Of a stretch of DNA of 30,222 nucleotides, positions 24,601 to 30,222 are shown in pieces. Location of the stretch: IMG/VR virus record IMGVR_UViG_3300022833_000035, positions 1 to 30,222 of that record; one strand, written 5' to 3'. The notes beneath the pieces were generated by a model. The model was given only the letters and a program-made list of their open reading frames with translations. It made no database searches and was not told the origin of the DNA. Every line of letters starts with the position of its first letter. The stretch's first letter is position 1. Source of the stretch: a virus. Made by a program: the position numbers and the translations under genes.

Positions 24601-27600
24601 TCTGTATATTCAACAGTTGCATCTTCTCCAGCACCGACAACAGTTGCCGTTGCACTAGTATAGTGTTCTCCTGCATTAGAATATTCAAATGCTATTAATT
24701 CATCTGCATTGCCACCAGCAATTGCTTCTTTTACCTGTGCTTGATTATTTCGATTAAAGAAAGTTGCAGTTTGAGGAATCTCAGTACTGTCAACACCATC
24801 AGCAACGGATCCGTAACGTCCGTAACTGTTATTGCCGTTTGCAGCACGGATAATGCCGCCATTTTCGGCAAAATAACCAATTTGACAATAGTAACTAAAC
24901 ACTGACACAAGTTCTGCTCTTGCATTATTTGTGATCCAAGCACCAATACCATCACTTAAAACTTGTGTAAAGTCGTTAGCTGTCATAGACCTGTTACCGC
25001 CATTGTGCAATGCGCCGTCTACCTTCATACCAACACACCCAAAACCAATATTAGTAACGCCTTGGATATAAGGAGAGCGATTAACAATCCAAGTACGCTC
25101 ATCGTCTGGTCCCCACCCTGGATCAAGACTTACAAGTGCCCCGCCTGTTGGCTTTTGATAAAGCTCAAAGACTCCCGGAGGATTAAGAGTTCCTTGTAAT
25201 CCTCCTGTTGTACAATCTCTTAAACCTGTGGTATCTCTTAAGAAGAATAAACTATCAAGTTGAGAACCTGTGACCGCATTTGAATATCTTCTAGCAGCAA
25301 AAGTCGTAGCATAGTTGCCAGTGTATTGCAAATCTCGTTTTATTGCTCTTATTAAAGAGTGTATATCGTTTTTAGTTTTTATTTCAGAGAATGTCACACT
25401 AGGATATTCTAATCTCAAGAACGCTAAAATTTCTTGTTGTACAAATTCTTCGTTAACTTCTAATGCTAGTCCAGCATTAACAATTGGCTGATTTGTATTT
25501 AAAATATTTGATCCTGTTATTGTAGGATTTATTTCGCCATCTGCAATTCTAAAAGAAATATAGTTAGTAAACGTAGTAAATAAATTTACTACGGCGTTTG
25601 CGCCGGCTACACTTGAGATTGGAAAAGTATCTTCAGTTAATATTTCGCTAGTATTTAAATCTACTTGAGCTATTCCTGTAATATTAAGAACTGGAGTAAA
25701 TATTTGTGTAATTTGCAATACACTATTTCCAGATGTAGGAGTTATAGGACGTCCAATAATTATATCTGCTAGTATTGTAACTAAATGATCTAAGTATGCT
25801 GTAACATATTGAAAATCGTTTTGATATTCGGCTATAGCCGAATTAGCTAATACCGTTGTTGATCGCAATTCATCACCGTTAATTGCGCAGCCTGCCGGAA
25901 CAATAATAGGACCAATTTCTTCAAATTTACCGGTACTTACTTTAACAATAGTAGGAGTTAACGGCGGAAAGTTATCTTCTACATACTCTGCTGCATATCG
26001 AATTGTTTTAAAAGGATTTTGAGATGTACCTTTTCCGGTATCATCAATTCCATTAGTTGCTACATATACAGTATCTGCATCAATAACAATATCTCTCCAA
26101 TATGCTTCTAAATCACTCGAAACAGATAATAGTTGAGCAATCTCTCCAATAGCTAATCTAGTATCGCCGAATGTACTATCGTCAAAAACAGTACTGCCGT
26201 CATTATCAAGTAGCCTTGTTGGGCCATAGGTTAGCATATCACCTTTTGTATTTAAGGCCGCTGGTCTACCAGCTTGTAGTAGCAAGTCCCAGTAAAAATA
26301 TCCGCTACCGTTATCTTCAGGAGCATCAATAATTGAAGACTCGTGCTCAAAATTACAAGTATACGCACTACCTTTAAAGTAAACAACATCGCCTACACTA
26401 TAATACTCGTTAAGGATCCATTCGCTTTTGAAACTTTTCCCTGGTAAAATTAATTCCCAAATAGTATCATCAAGATAATCTAATGTACTTCCATCATCAA
26501 ATCCATCAGCAATATCTCTTAACGCTAGATAAAGATTTCCGCCTCGTAATACAATATCACCAGTCTTATAAGCTGTAGATGCACTATTAGCCGATGTTAA
26601 AGATACTGATAATGTGTCTAAAGTGGCAGTAGCATTTACATTGCTAATAGTTGCAGTTGGTTTCTTTAAAATTGTAAACTGGGTAGCGTTTAATACAGTA
26701 ACTACTGTTGTATTTGTTTGGAATACTCCAGTACCGCTAGTTTTAGTTAATACCATTCCAGGTATTAACCCTGCTGTACTTGCAACAGTAATAGTTGTAG
26801 GCGCCCACGATCCTATAAAACTATAACTTCTTGAAACTAGTATCCAGTTAACGTTGCCATTATCGTCATATGGTCTTGAGCTTGTATTGTTGTTAACTGC
26901 ATAGTACATAAATCCTCTGTGTCGGACAATGTCGCCTATGTTATAATAAGTTGAAGTATTCCATTCTCCGTCGTACTGAGATCCAAATACTTCAATTTCA
27001 AATTTGGTATCATCTAAACTAGAACCACTAGATGTATGTATATCTATACAACGGAAAACTGTTCCGCCATATTTTACTAGATCATTTAATCGGTATTCTG
27101 ATCCAGCTACCCAGTCACCGAGAATTTCTATGCCTTCGTGATAAACTTCCCAATCGTTAATATTAGTTTCTAATGTAGTATCTGCTGTATGAGCAATTAC
27201 ACATTTATAAGACATACCGTTATATTTTACAATTGCTCCAGGACCGTATGTAGTACTGCTAGTCCAGTTACCTACAAATCCTAATCCTTGAGCAAATGTT
27301 TCCCAGTTATCAAAGTCTGTTGCAAAATTAGATGCAGCATGCGACACAGTACACAACCAAAGCGATCCGTCATATTTAACAACATCACCTAAATTGTAGT
27401 CAGTGCTGCCTGTCCAGTTTCCTACAAAACTGCGACCACTGGTCATTACTACCCACCTTGGCTGAGGTTGTAAGGGAGATGATCCAGGAAGTGTTGCTGT
27501 TAGATCTGTTCTAAATGCTGCACTTGCACTATGTGTTACAACACATACATAACTTTTACCATTAACTCTTACTACATCATCTCTTTTATAAGCTGCACTT

Positions 27601-27656
27601 GTAGTCCAAGCGCCTCTCCAGTTGTACTTAAATCGTTCTAGTTTAAACTCAGCCAT
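21612..27656 (-). CDS. Giant multidomain tail-fibre/virion protein B, 2014 aa
   Basis: Paralogue of giant protein A. Domains: seven CBM5/12-like repeats (residues 10-463), the sixth split by about 70 inserted residues; a beta-helix-type region with VYVATNGIDD and KVSTGKFEEIGPIIVPAGC (530-590); one helical repeat (762-782) followed by AARRYSNAVTGS and FFLRDTTGLRDC; the shared SLDPGWGPDD and LSDGIGAWITNN block (843-911); a propeller with six Asp-box-like motifs (1361-1584); and a C-terminal module with GHDFLDIGTGNF (1806-1817), DQDGNFRAGELF (1854-1865) and IPTQRAIASF. After that the tail (1930-2014) is unlike that of protein A. The start MAEFKLERF is preceded by AAGGA. It is probably a fibre or other elongated tail appendage acting in host recognition. 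The shared plan with separate C-termini suggests different partners or receptors. Confidence 0.88.
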   Translation of the reverse strand: MAEFKLERFKYNWRGAWTTSAAYKRDDVVRVNGKSYVCVVTHSASAAFRTDLTATLPGSSPLQPQPRWVVMTSGRSFVGNWTGSTDYNLGDVVKYDGSLWLCTVSHAASNFATDFDNWETFAQGLGFVGNWTSSTTYGPGAIVKYNGMSYKCVIAHTADTTLETNINDWEVYHEGIEILGDWVAGSEYRLNDLVKYGGTVFRCIDIHTSSGSSLDDTKFEIEVFGSQYDGEWNTSTYYNIGDIVRHRGFMYYAVNNNTSSRPYDDNGNVNWILVSRSYSFIGSWAPTTITVASTAGLIPGMVLTKTSGTGVFQTNTTVVTVLNATQFTILKKPTATISNVNATATLDTLSVSLTSANSASTAYKTGDIVLRGGNLYLALRDIADGFDDGSTLDYLDDTIWELILPGKSFKSEWILNEYYSVGDVVYFKGSAYTCNFEHESSIIDAPEDNGSGYFYWDLLLQAGRPAALNTKGDMLTYGPTRLLDNDGSTVFDDSTFGDTRLAIGEIAQLLSVSSDLEAYWRDIVIDADTVYVATNGIDDTGKGTSQNPFKTIRYAAEYVEDNFPPLTPTIVKVSTGKFEEIGPIIVPAGCAINGDELRSTTVLANSAIAEYQNDFQYVTAYLDHLVTILADIIIGRPITPTSGNSVLQITQIFTPVLNITGIAQVDLNTSEILTEDTFPISSVAGANAVVNLFTTFTNYISFRIADGEINPTITGSNILNTNQPIVNAGLALEVNEEFVQQEILAFLRLEYPSVTFSEIKTKNDIHSLIRAIKRDLQYTGNYATTFAARRYSNAVTGSQLDSLFFLRDTTGLRDCTTGGLQGTLNPPGVFELYQKPTGGALVSLDPGWGPDDERTWIVNRSPYIQGVTNIGFGCVGMKVDGALHNGGNRSMTANDFTQVLSDGIGAWITNNARAELVSVFSYYCQIGYFAENGGIIRAANGNNSYGRYGSVADGVDSTEIPQTATFFNRNNQAQVKEAIAGGNADELIAFEYSNAGEHYTSATATVVGAGEDATVEYTDFRDGALFEARLISPDGSSNKGGSGYVVKQANSQATIGASSTIVLSTNDTTQFLSEIEGMRIIIIDGTGVGQYGYIDNFVFATKLVTVRRDSDAELGWDNIIPGTPLAADLDTTTRYRIEPRISVSAPPYSTASFDLFTNRSYVDVVYGDTTQTYTNITAGSDLIWRDDTNTRIALAEIISNTSLQFTAEFATNPSVPFNIKGRTSGATAVATAISTNTGKTINVTISANGSSFIVGEEIDLVFVSGSGNTYDDDPIAARFTVVRQGESYLVSLTNTGAGYNINDVITILGTSLGGATPANDITITITDVSLDSTSSIQTFTFTGTGKTGIFVSLTNSEYSRYSENGQNWTEVSLSFIGDNRALINGNNRFIAVANNESRVSSSLNGQTWTTVDLPITASWTDGVYGGGKFVLVADDTNDVAVSANGTTWTTATISDDTGGADSTISQWSKVVYGKGRFVAVSRNDLATATSTNGGVTWTRNDEVLPNVDWTAASLAYGNNRFLLLAADGTTAYSFDGVTWYAGTTASAVLTYSEIKYAQGIFFAIGLDSAAATNQCATSEDGILWTNRVLPASQRWSALTYGDVNGTSKWVLLASAGSTGAVAHVSTGARAKCRADVIVGSFKTIKIWDSGSGYSSSNLPVLTITDPNFVTEVAYESRISNGVLSQPDFINRGAGYRRTTSTITISGNGYADIVPDENIITISGIVNLPSPGVQIQIAGVLNTVTDTPNDLSIFSGVTVTDLGDDGTGNETRLVQLTISPSLETFYNTEHGTAITLREKFSQCRISGHDFLDIGTGNFEETNYPTLYAGGGFFVASPENEVYETNSGRVFYVSTDQDGNFRAGELFSVEQATGVVTISAQFFQLDGLSALALGGVRLGGSGTVVNEFSTDSTFSADSNNVIPTQRAIASFLANRLSVGGESLEVNRLQAGAVIIGGTDNEISTIGGYLHIPSNVNFEGSFETDDGAGNITTEQTNISGTIVSQMLFLKKFDDTMQ
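22905..23576 (-). repeat. Six Asp-box-like motifs, predicted beta propeller, in giant protein B
   Basis: Motifs at residues 1361 (YSENGQNW), 1401 (SSLNGQTW), 1441 (VSANGTTW), 1489 (TSTNGGVTW), 1532 (YSFDGVTW) and 1577 (TSEDGILW), with Y-G-x-G-x-F-V-x-V strands between. The number and order match those of protein A, so the propeller predates the duplication. Confidence 0.72.
26268..27629 (-). repeat. Seven CBM5/12-like repeats in giant protein B, one interrupted
   Basis: Units of about 50 aa follow F-V-G-N-W-x(5)-Y-x-x-G-D-V-V-K-Y-x-G-x-x-x-x-C-x-x-x-H, e.g. FVGNWTGSTDYNLGDVVKYD and ILGDWVAGSEYRLNDLVKYG. In the sixth unit the opening FIGSWAPTT (280-288) and the closing AYKTGDIVLRGGNLYLALRD (362-381) are separated by a Thr/Val/Ala-rich segment. 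That segment reads like a small beta domain (TVASTAGLIPGMVLTKTSGT). Confidence 0.73.
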
Positions 27657-27666
27657 TTTTTATTCC

Positions 27667-28041
27667 TTAGTATCCTGGTCCTGAAATATTATCAGGATAT
27701 GTGTAATCTTCTGAAATTCTTGCAATAAATTGTCCATCAACTGGGTCAATATAATATGTCAACAATCTACCATCCCATTTCATCTGCGTATAGCGCAAGT
27801 TTTCATATACAATGTCATGGTCTATATTAACGCCTTCTAGAAAGTCAATACCTTCTTCAAAATCAATAAAGTTATTTTCACCAATACCGATATCGTTAAT
27901 AACAACAGAGCCAGCGCCTCTTAATTGATCAACTCTGACCAAGAATAATTCTCCATCATCGTTTCTACGTAAACCGTAAAAATATCTTTTAATAAAGCCG
28001 TTAATAACAGCTTCTGGACTTGTACCAATATAATAACTCAT
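27667..28041 (-). CDS. Small virion structural protein, 124 aa
   Basis: The protein opens MSYYIGTSPEAVINGFIKRY and later has RRNDDGELFLVRVDQL, an acidic stretch around INDIGIGENNFIDFEEGIDF, and a closing Y-I-D-P-V-D-G-Q-F-I-A-R-I. Similar small proteins beside fibre genes are typical of T4-like marine phage structural regions; I recall no experimentally assigned role. It starts in a TAATG overlap with the 109-aa gene at 28041 and ends eight bases before the start codon region of giant protein B, so the three are co-transcribed. The acidic beta-type sequence and the absence of a membrane segment fit an adaptor or tail component. Function not assigned. Confidence 0.75.
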   Translation of the reverse strand: MSYYIGTSPEAVINGFIKRYFYGLRRNDDGELFLVRVDQLRGAGSVVINDIGIGENNFIDFEEGIDFLEGVNIDHDIVYENLRYTQMKWDGRLLTYYIDPVDGQFIARISEDYTYPDNISGPGY

Positions 28042-28370
28042 TATGTAATCTCCACGTAACTAACAATGACGTCAACTGAATCATCTAAACTAGATCTAAC
28101 TAACAATCTATTGCTAGGCGCTAATACTAATTTTTCACCCGTTGAAACTGCTCGTAAACTTGTACCAGCTGGTAAAAGAGAATCTTTTAAATAATAACCT
28201 GAAACACTTGTGTCATCTTCTACTAACACATCAACATAAACAAATTTATCTGTTAGGTTAGTAAAACTTAAACCCAACACTGTTACTCGTGCAGTAGGAA
28301 GTGTTTCATAGATTAACACCGGAACTGTTCCGCAATTTTTAATTACTGTATTTTTTAGTACTGTTGCCAT
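28041..28370 (-). CDS. Small beta-rich virion protein, 109 aa, paralogue of 13550-13879
   Basis: The protein opens MATVLKNTVIKNCGTVPVLI and continues with strands VTVLGLSFTNLTDKFVYVDV, G-Y-Y-L-K-D-S-L-L-P-A-G-T-S-L, K-L-V-L-A-P-S-N-R-L-L-V-R-S-S and a final V-I-V-S-Y-V-E. The order of strands, the L-P-x-G turn and the exact length match the gene at 13550, although identity is low. It follows the solenoid fibre gene by six bases (stop codon at 28377) and overlaps the next gene as TAATG at 28039-28043. Like its paralogue it is the first gene after a long fibre gene, which suggests a shared job such as capping or attaching the fibre. The role is inferred from context only. Confidence 0.78.
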   Translation of the reverse strand: MATVLKNTVIKNCGTVPVLIYETLPTARVTVLGLSFTNLTDKFVYVDVLVEDDTSVSGYYLKDSLLPAGTSLRAVSTGEKLVLAPSNRLLVRSSLDDSVDVIVSYVEIT

Positions 28371-28376
28371 TTTCTT

Positions 28377-30222
28377 TTACCCAAATATTAATACTTTTTC
28401 AATTGCAATATCTTCTGCGTCTGCAAAGCTAATACCGCCACTTGCACCTGCAACAGATACCCAATTAGTACCATCATATAATTCAACTCTTTTATCAACT
28501 GTGTGATATCTAATCATTCCCTGTGTTGCTACCGCTGGTCTGGTTGTATCATCACCTACCGGCAATACAATTCCGTACGGATCTGCAAATTCTACATACC
28601 CAGTTCCAGTATTTTGAAGTACAGTGTTACTATTAGAAACTCTGTTTAAAATTACATTGTCTTTAATGGCAATGTTATCTACAACTACTCTACCAGTGCC
28701 ATTAGCATCTAATACTAAATCTGTGTTTGCTGTTATAGTACTTATCACATTTCCATCAAGCTGTATATTATCTACTATTACCTTAGTAGTAGCAAGTCTT
28801 GACGCATTGATATCAACAATAGTAGCATCTTCTACAATAAATCTAATAATATTATCGTTTGCGCCCTCAGTTAGTTCGGCAGTTACTTTAGTATTGCCAT
28901 CTAAGTCTTCAACCCCTTTTAGGTTAATCCAATTAGATCCGTTATATCCTTCAAATCTTGTTAACTGAGTGTTATATCTTATTTGTCCGGCAGCAGCACT
29001 CGGGCGCTCACTTGTATTACCTAAAGGAAGTGTTAAAGCTCCAGTTCCAATAATATTTACTACACCGCTACCTGGTTGTATGGTAAAATTACCAGTAGTT
29101 GTTAATGTACTATCATTAAATGTAAAATTATCAATAACAATATTACCAGTTCCGGCAGCACGTAATTCTAAATTACTATTTGAAATAGTAGTTGTAATAA
29201 AGTTATCATCAATTAAAATATCACCGGTAGTAAAATTGTTAGCTTGTATAGTACCAATACTATCAATATTACCAACATTTAATACTCCGCTAACAGTTAA
29301 GTTGTTATATATAATAACATTATTAGGAATTAATATGTTGCCTGTGCCGTTAGCACGTAATTCTAAATCTGTATTACTTGTAGTTGTAGTAATAAAATTG
29401 TCATCAATTAATATTTCTTCAAACTGTGCTGCTGCGTTAACTACTAGGTCTTGAGATACTCCAACATCTCCTGTTATTGTAGTATTGCCTGTTTGATTAA
29501 ATGCACCAGTAAGCGTTACGGTTCCCGTGATGTTTGTATTTGCAAGTGTAGCAGTACCGTTTACAGTTAGATTATTATCAACTTGTACATTGTTATTAGG
29601 TACTAGGATTCTGCCTGTGCCACTTGCACGTAGTTCTAAATCTGCATTTGAAGTAACAGTTTCAATGTAGTTGTCTCTAATTACAAGTCCGTCAATGTTT
29701 GCTTGATTAGTCCAAACATTATTCCAACGCTTACTAGGCATACCTAAACTATATGTACTGTCTAGTCTAGGAACAAGGTCACTATCGATACCTGCTACGA
29801 TTTGAATTGTATCACTTGCTTCATTACCAATTGTAATATTGCCACCGATAGTAACGTTACCGGTTACATCTAAGTCGCCTGTAATATTAACATTGTTTAA
29901 TAAATCAATTTGATCGTTAAATGCGCTAAAGTTAATATTTCCACTTAAACTTTCAATAGTGTTTCCGCTAATGCGCAAATTACCAGTATCAATTCTTTCA
30001 CCATTTACAAATGTATTATTGCCGCCGGTTGTAAATGTTACGCCGTTAGTAATGTCAATATTTAAATTGTTTGCTGCAAAATTTACAGTACCACTTTCTT
30101 GGTTTACATAAAATAAATCACCAACTCTAAAGTCGCCTTTGTGGTCAACTGAGTTATATCTTACTTTAGCTCCGTTTAATTCTGTAACTTCGTTAGCCTG
30201 TATTACTTCTAATGGATCGTTA
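28377..30222 (-). CDS. Beta-solenoid-like tail-fibre protein, C-terminal 614 residues (runs off right edge)
   Basis: The frame is open from the right edge (first full codon at 30221) to the stop codon at 28377. The TTG at 29978 is an internal Leu, not a start codon. The visible N-terminal part contains HKGDFRVGDLFYVNQESGTV, the same module found near the C-termini of giant proteins A and B. Then follow G-D-L-D-V-T-G-N-V-T-I-G-type solenoid sequence, L-G-M-P-S-K-R-W-N-N-V-W, five repeats with D-N-x-I-x-T-x-x-S-N-x-D-L-E-L-R-A-x-G-T-G (29684-28581), and two R-P-x-x-x-x-G-x-I-R-Y-N/H-T modules that end in Y-N-G-S-N-W or Y-D-G-T-N-W. The true start and total length lie outside the window. It is most likely a long fibre or baseplate-associated protein and the first visible gene of the leftward train. 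Confidence 0.85.
   Translation of the reverse strand, partial: NDPLEVIQANEVTELNGAKVRYNSVDHKGDFRVGDLFYVNQESGTVNFAANNLNIDITNGVTFTTGGNNTFVNGERIDTGNLRISGNTIESLSGNINFSAFNDQIDLLNNVNITGDLDVTGNVTIGGNITIGNEASDTIQIVAGIDSDLVPRLDSTYSLGMPSKRWNNVWTNQANIDGLVIRDNYIETVTSNADLELRASGTGRILVPNNNVQVDNNLTVNGTATLANTNITGTVTLTGAFNQTGNTTITGDVGVSQDLVVNAAAQFEEILIDDNFITTTTSNTDLELRANGTGNILIPNNVIIYNNLTVSGVLNVGNIDSIGTIQANNFTTGDILIDDNFITTTISNSNLELRAAGTGNIVIDNFTFNDSTLTTTGNFTIQPGSGVVNIIGTGALTLPLGNTSERPSAAAGQIRYNTQLTRFEGYNGSNWINLKGVEDLDGNTKVTAELTEGANDNIIRFIVEDATIVDINASRLATTKVIVDNIQLDGNVISTITANTDLVLDANGTGRVVVDNIAIKDNVILNRVSNSNTVLQNTGTGYVEFADPYGIVLPVGDDTTRPAVATQGMIRYHTVDKRVELYDGTNWVSVAGASGGISFADAEDIAIEKVLIFG
28581..29684 (-). repeat. 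Five D-N-x-I...N-x-x-L-x-x-x-G-T-G repeats in the solenoid fibre protein
   Basis: Examples are IRDNYIETVTSNADLELRAS, IDDNFITTTTSNTDLELRAN, IDDNFITTTISNSNLELRAA, LDGNVISTITANTDLVLDAN and the weaker IKDNVILNRVSNSNTVLQNT. Each is followed by G-T-G and a short strand. Units two and three are nearly identical, so they look like a recent duplication. The pattern suggests one strand-turn layer per unit of a trimeric beta-solenoid shaft. Confidence 0.78.

Noticed and set aside
28624-29454. Plus-strand open frames of 114 and 161 codons opposite the solenoid fibre gene
   Set aside because: The Val/Leu/Ser-rich translation is the antisense shadow of a repetitive beta-solenoid gene; no Shine-Dalgarno sequence and no family pattern.
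29976-29978. TTG at 29978 as start of the fibre gene
   Set aside because: The frame is open upstream to the window edge and encodes the conserved D-x-x-G-x-F-R-V-G-D-L-F module, so the gene is longer and cut by the edge.

Overview
The window looks like part of the structural (tail) region of a large T4-like marine myovirus genome, of the cyanophage or pelagiphage type. The sequence is AT-rich and almost gap-free. Genes overlap or abut at nearly every junction. Most of the window encodes very long, low-complexity virion proteins, and the few real gaps carry late-promoter-like boxes (NATAAATA). I see no tRNA, integrase, transposase or CRISPR array. The host (picocyanobacterium, SAR11 or another marine bacterium) cannot be decided from this window alone.

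Layout. (1) At 1-292, on the minus strand, is the 5' end of a structural gene that leaves the window on the left. (2) At 293-445 is a divergent promoter region with a late-promoter-like box on each strand. (3) At 446-8944, on the plus strand, is a compact operon of enzymes set against the direction of the structural genes. It has an 18-codon remnant that resembles the start of a GroES co-chaperonin, an unknown 250-aa protein, a 106-aa protein with a single Trp in a Pro-rich tail, two flavin-dependent (tryptophan-type) halogenases, and seven small oxygenase-like proteins. Those seven are one prolyl-4-hydroxylase-like protein, one phytanoyl-type protein, three of one phage Fe/2OG family and two of the TIGR02466 type. 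(4) At 8941-30222, on the minus strand, is one continuous structural gene train, given here in transcription order: a beta-solenoid-like fibre protein (partial at the right edge), two small virion proteins, two giant paralogous fibre proteins (2014 and 2556 aa), a second 109-aa protein, a fibre protein ending in a Peptidase_S74 chaperone domain, three tandem glycine-rich adhesin-like proteins, and a conserved 142-aa phage protein.

How the genes may work together. The minus-strand genes look like a host-recognition apparatus. The giant fibres combine N-terminal carbohydrate-binding-like repeats, a beta-helix segment, an array of helical repeats, a six-Asp-box propeller and a shared C-terminal module. 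The S74 protein followed by glycine-rich proteins recalls the fibre-plus-adhesin arrangement of T-even phages. The plus-strand operon is the unusual part: nine predicted oxidative tailoring enzymes in a row, arranged as two related Hal-OxyA-OxyB blocks. No flavin reductase or small-molecule biosynthesis gene is in view. Its substrate is unknown. Candidates are the small Trp/Pro-bearing protein within the operon, the neighbouring fibres, or a host molecule. Proposed functions are read from motifs; no database search was possible.
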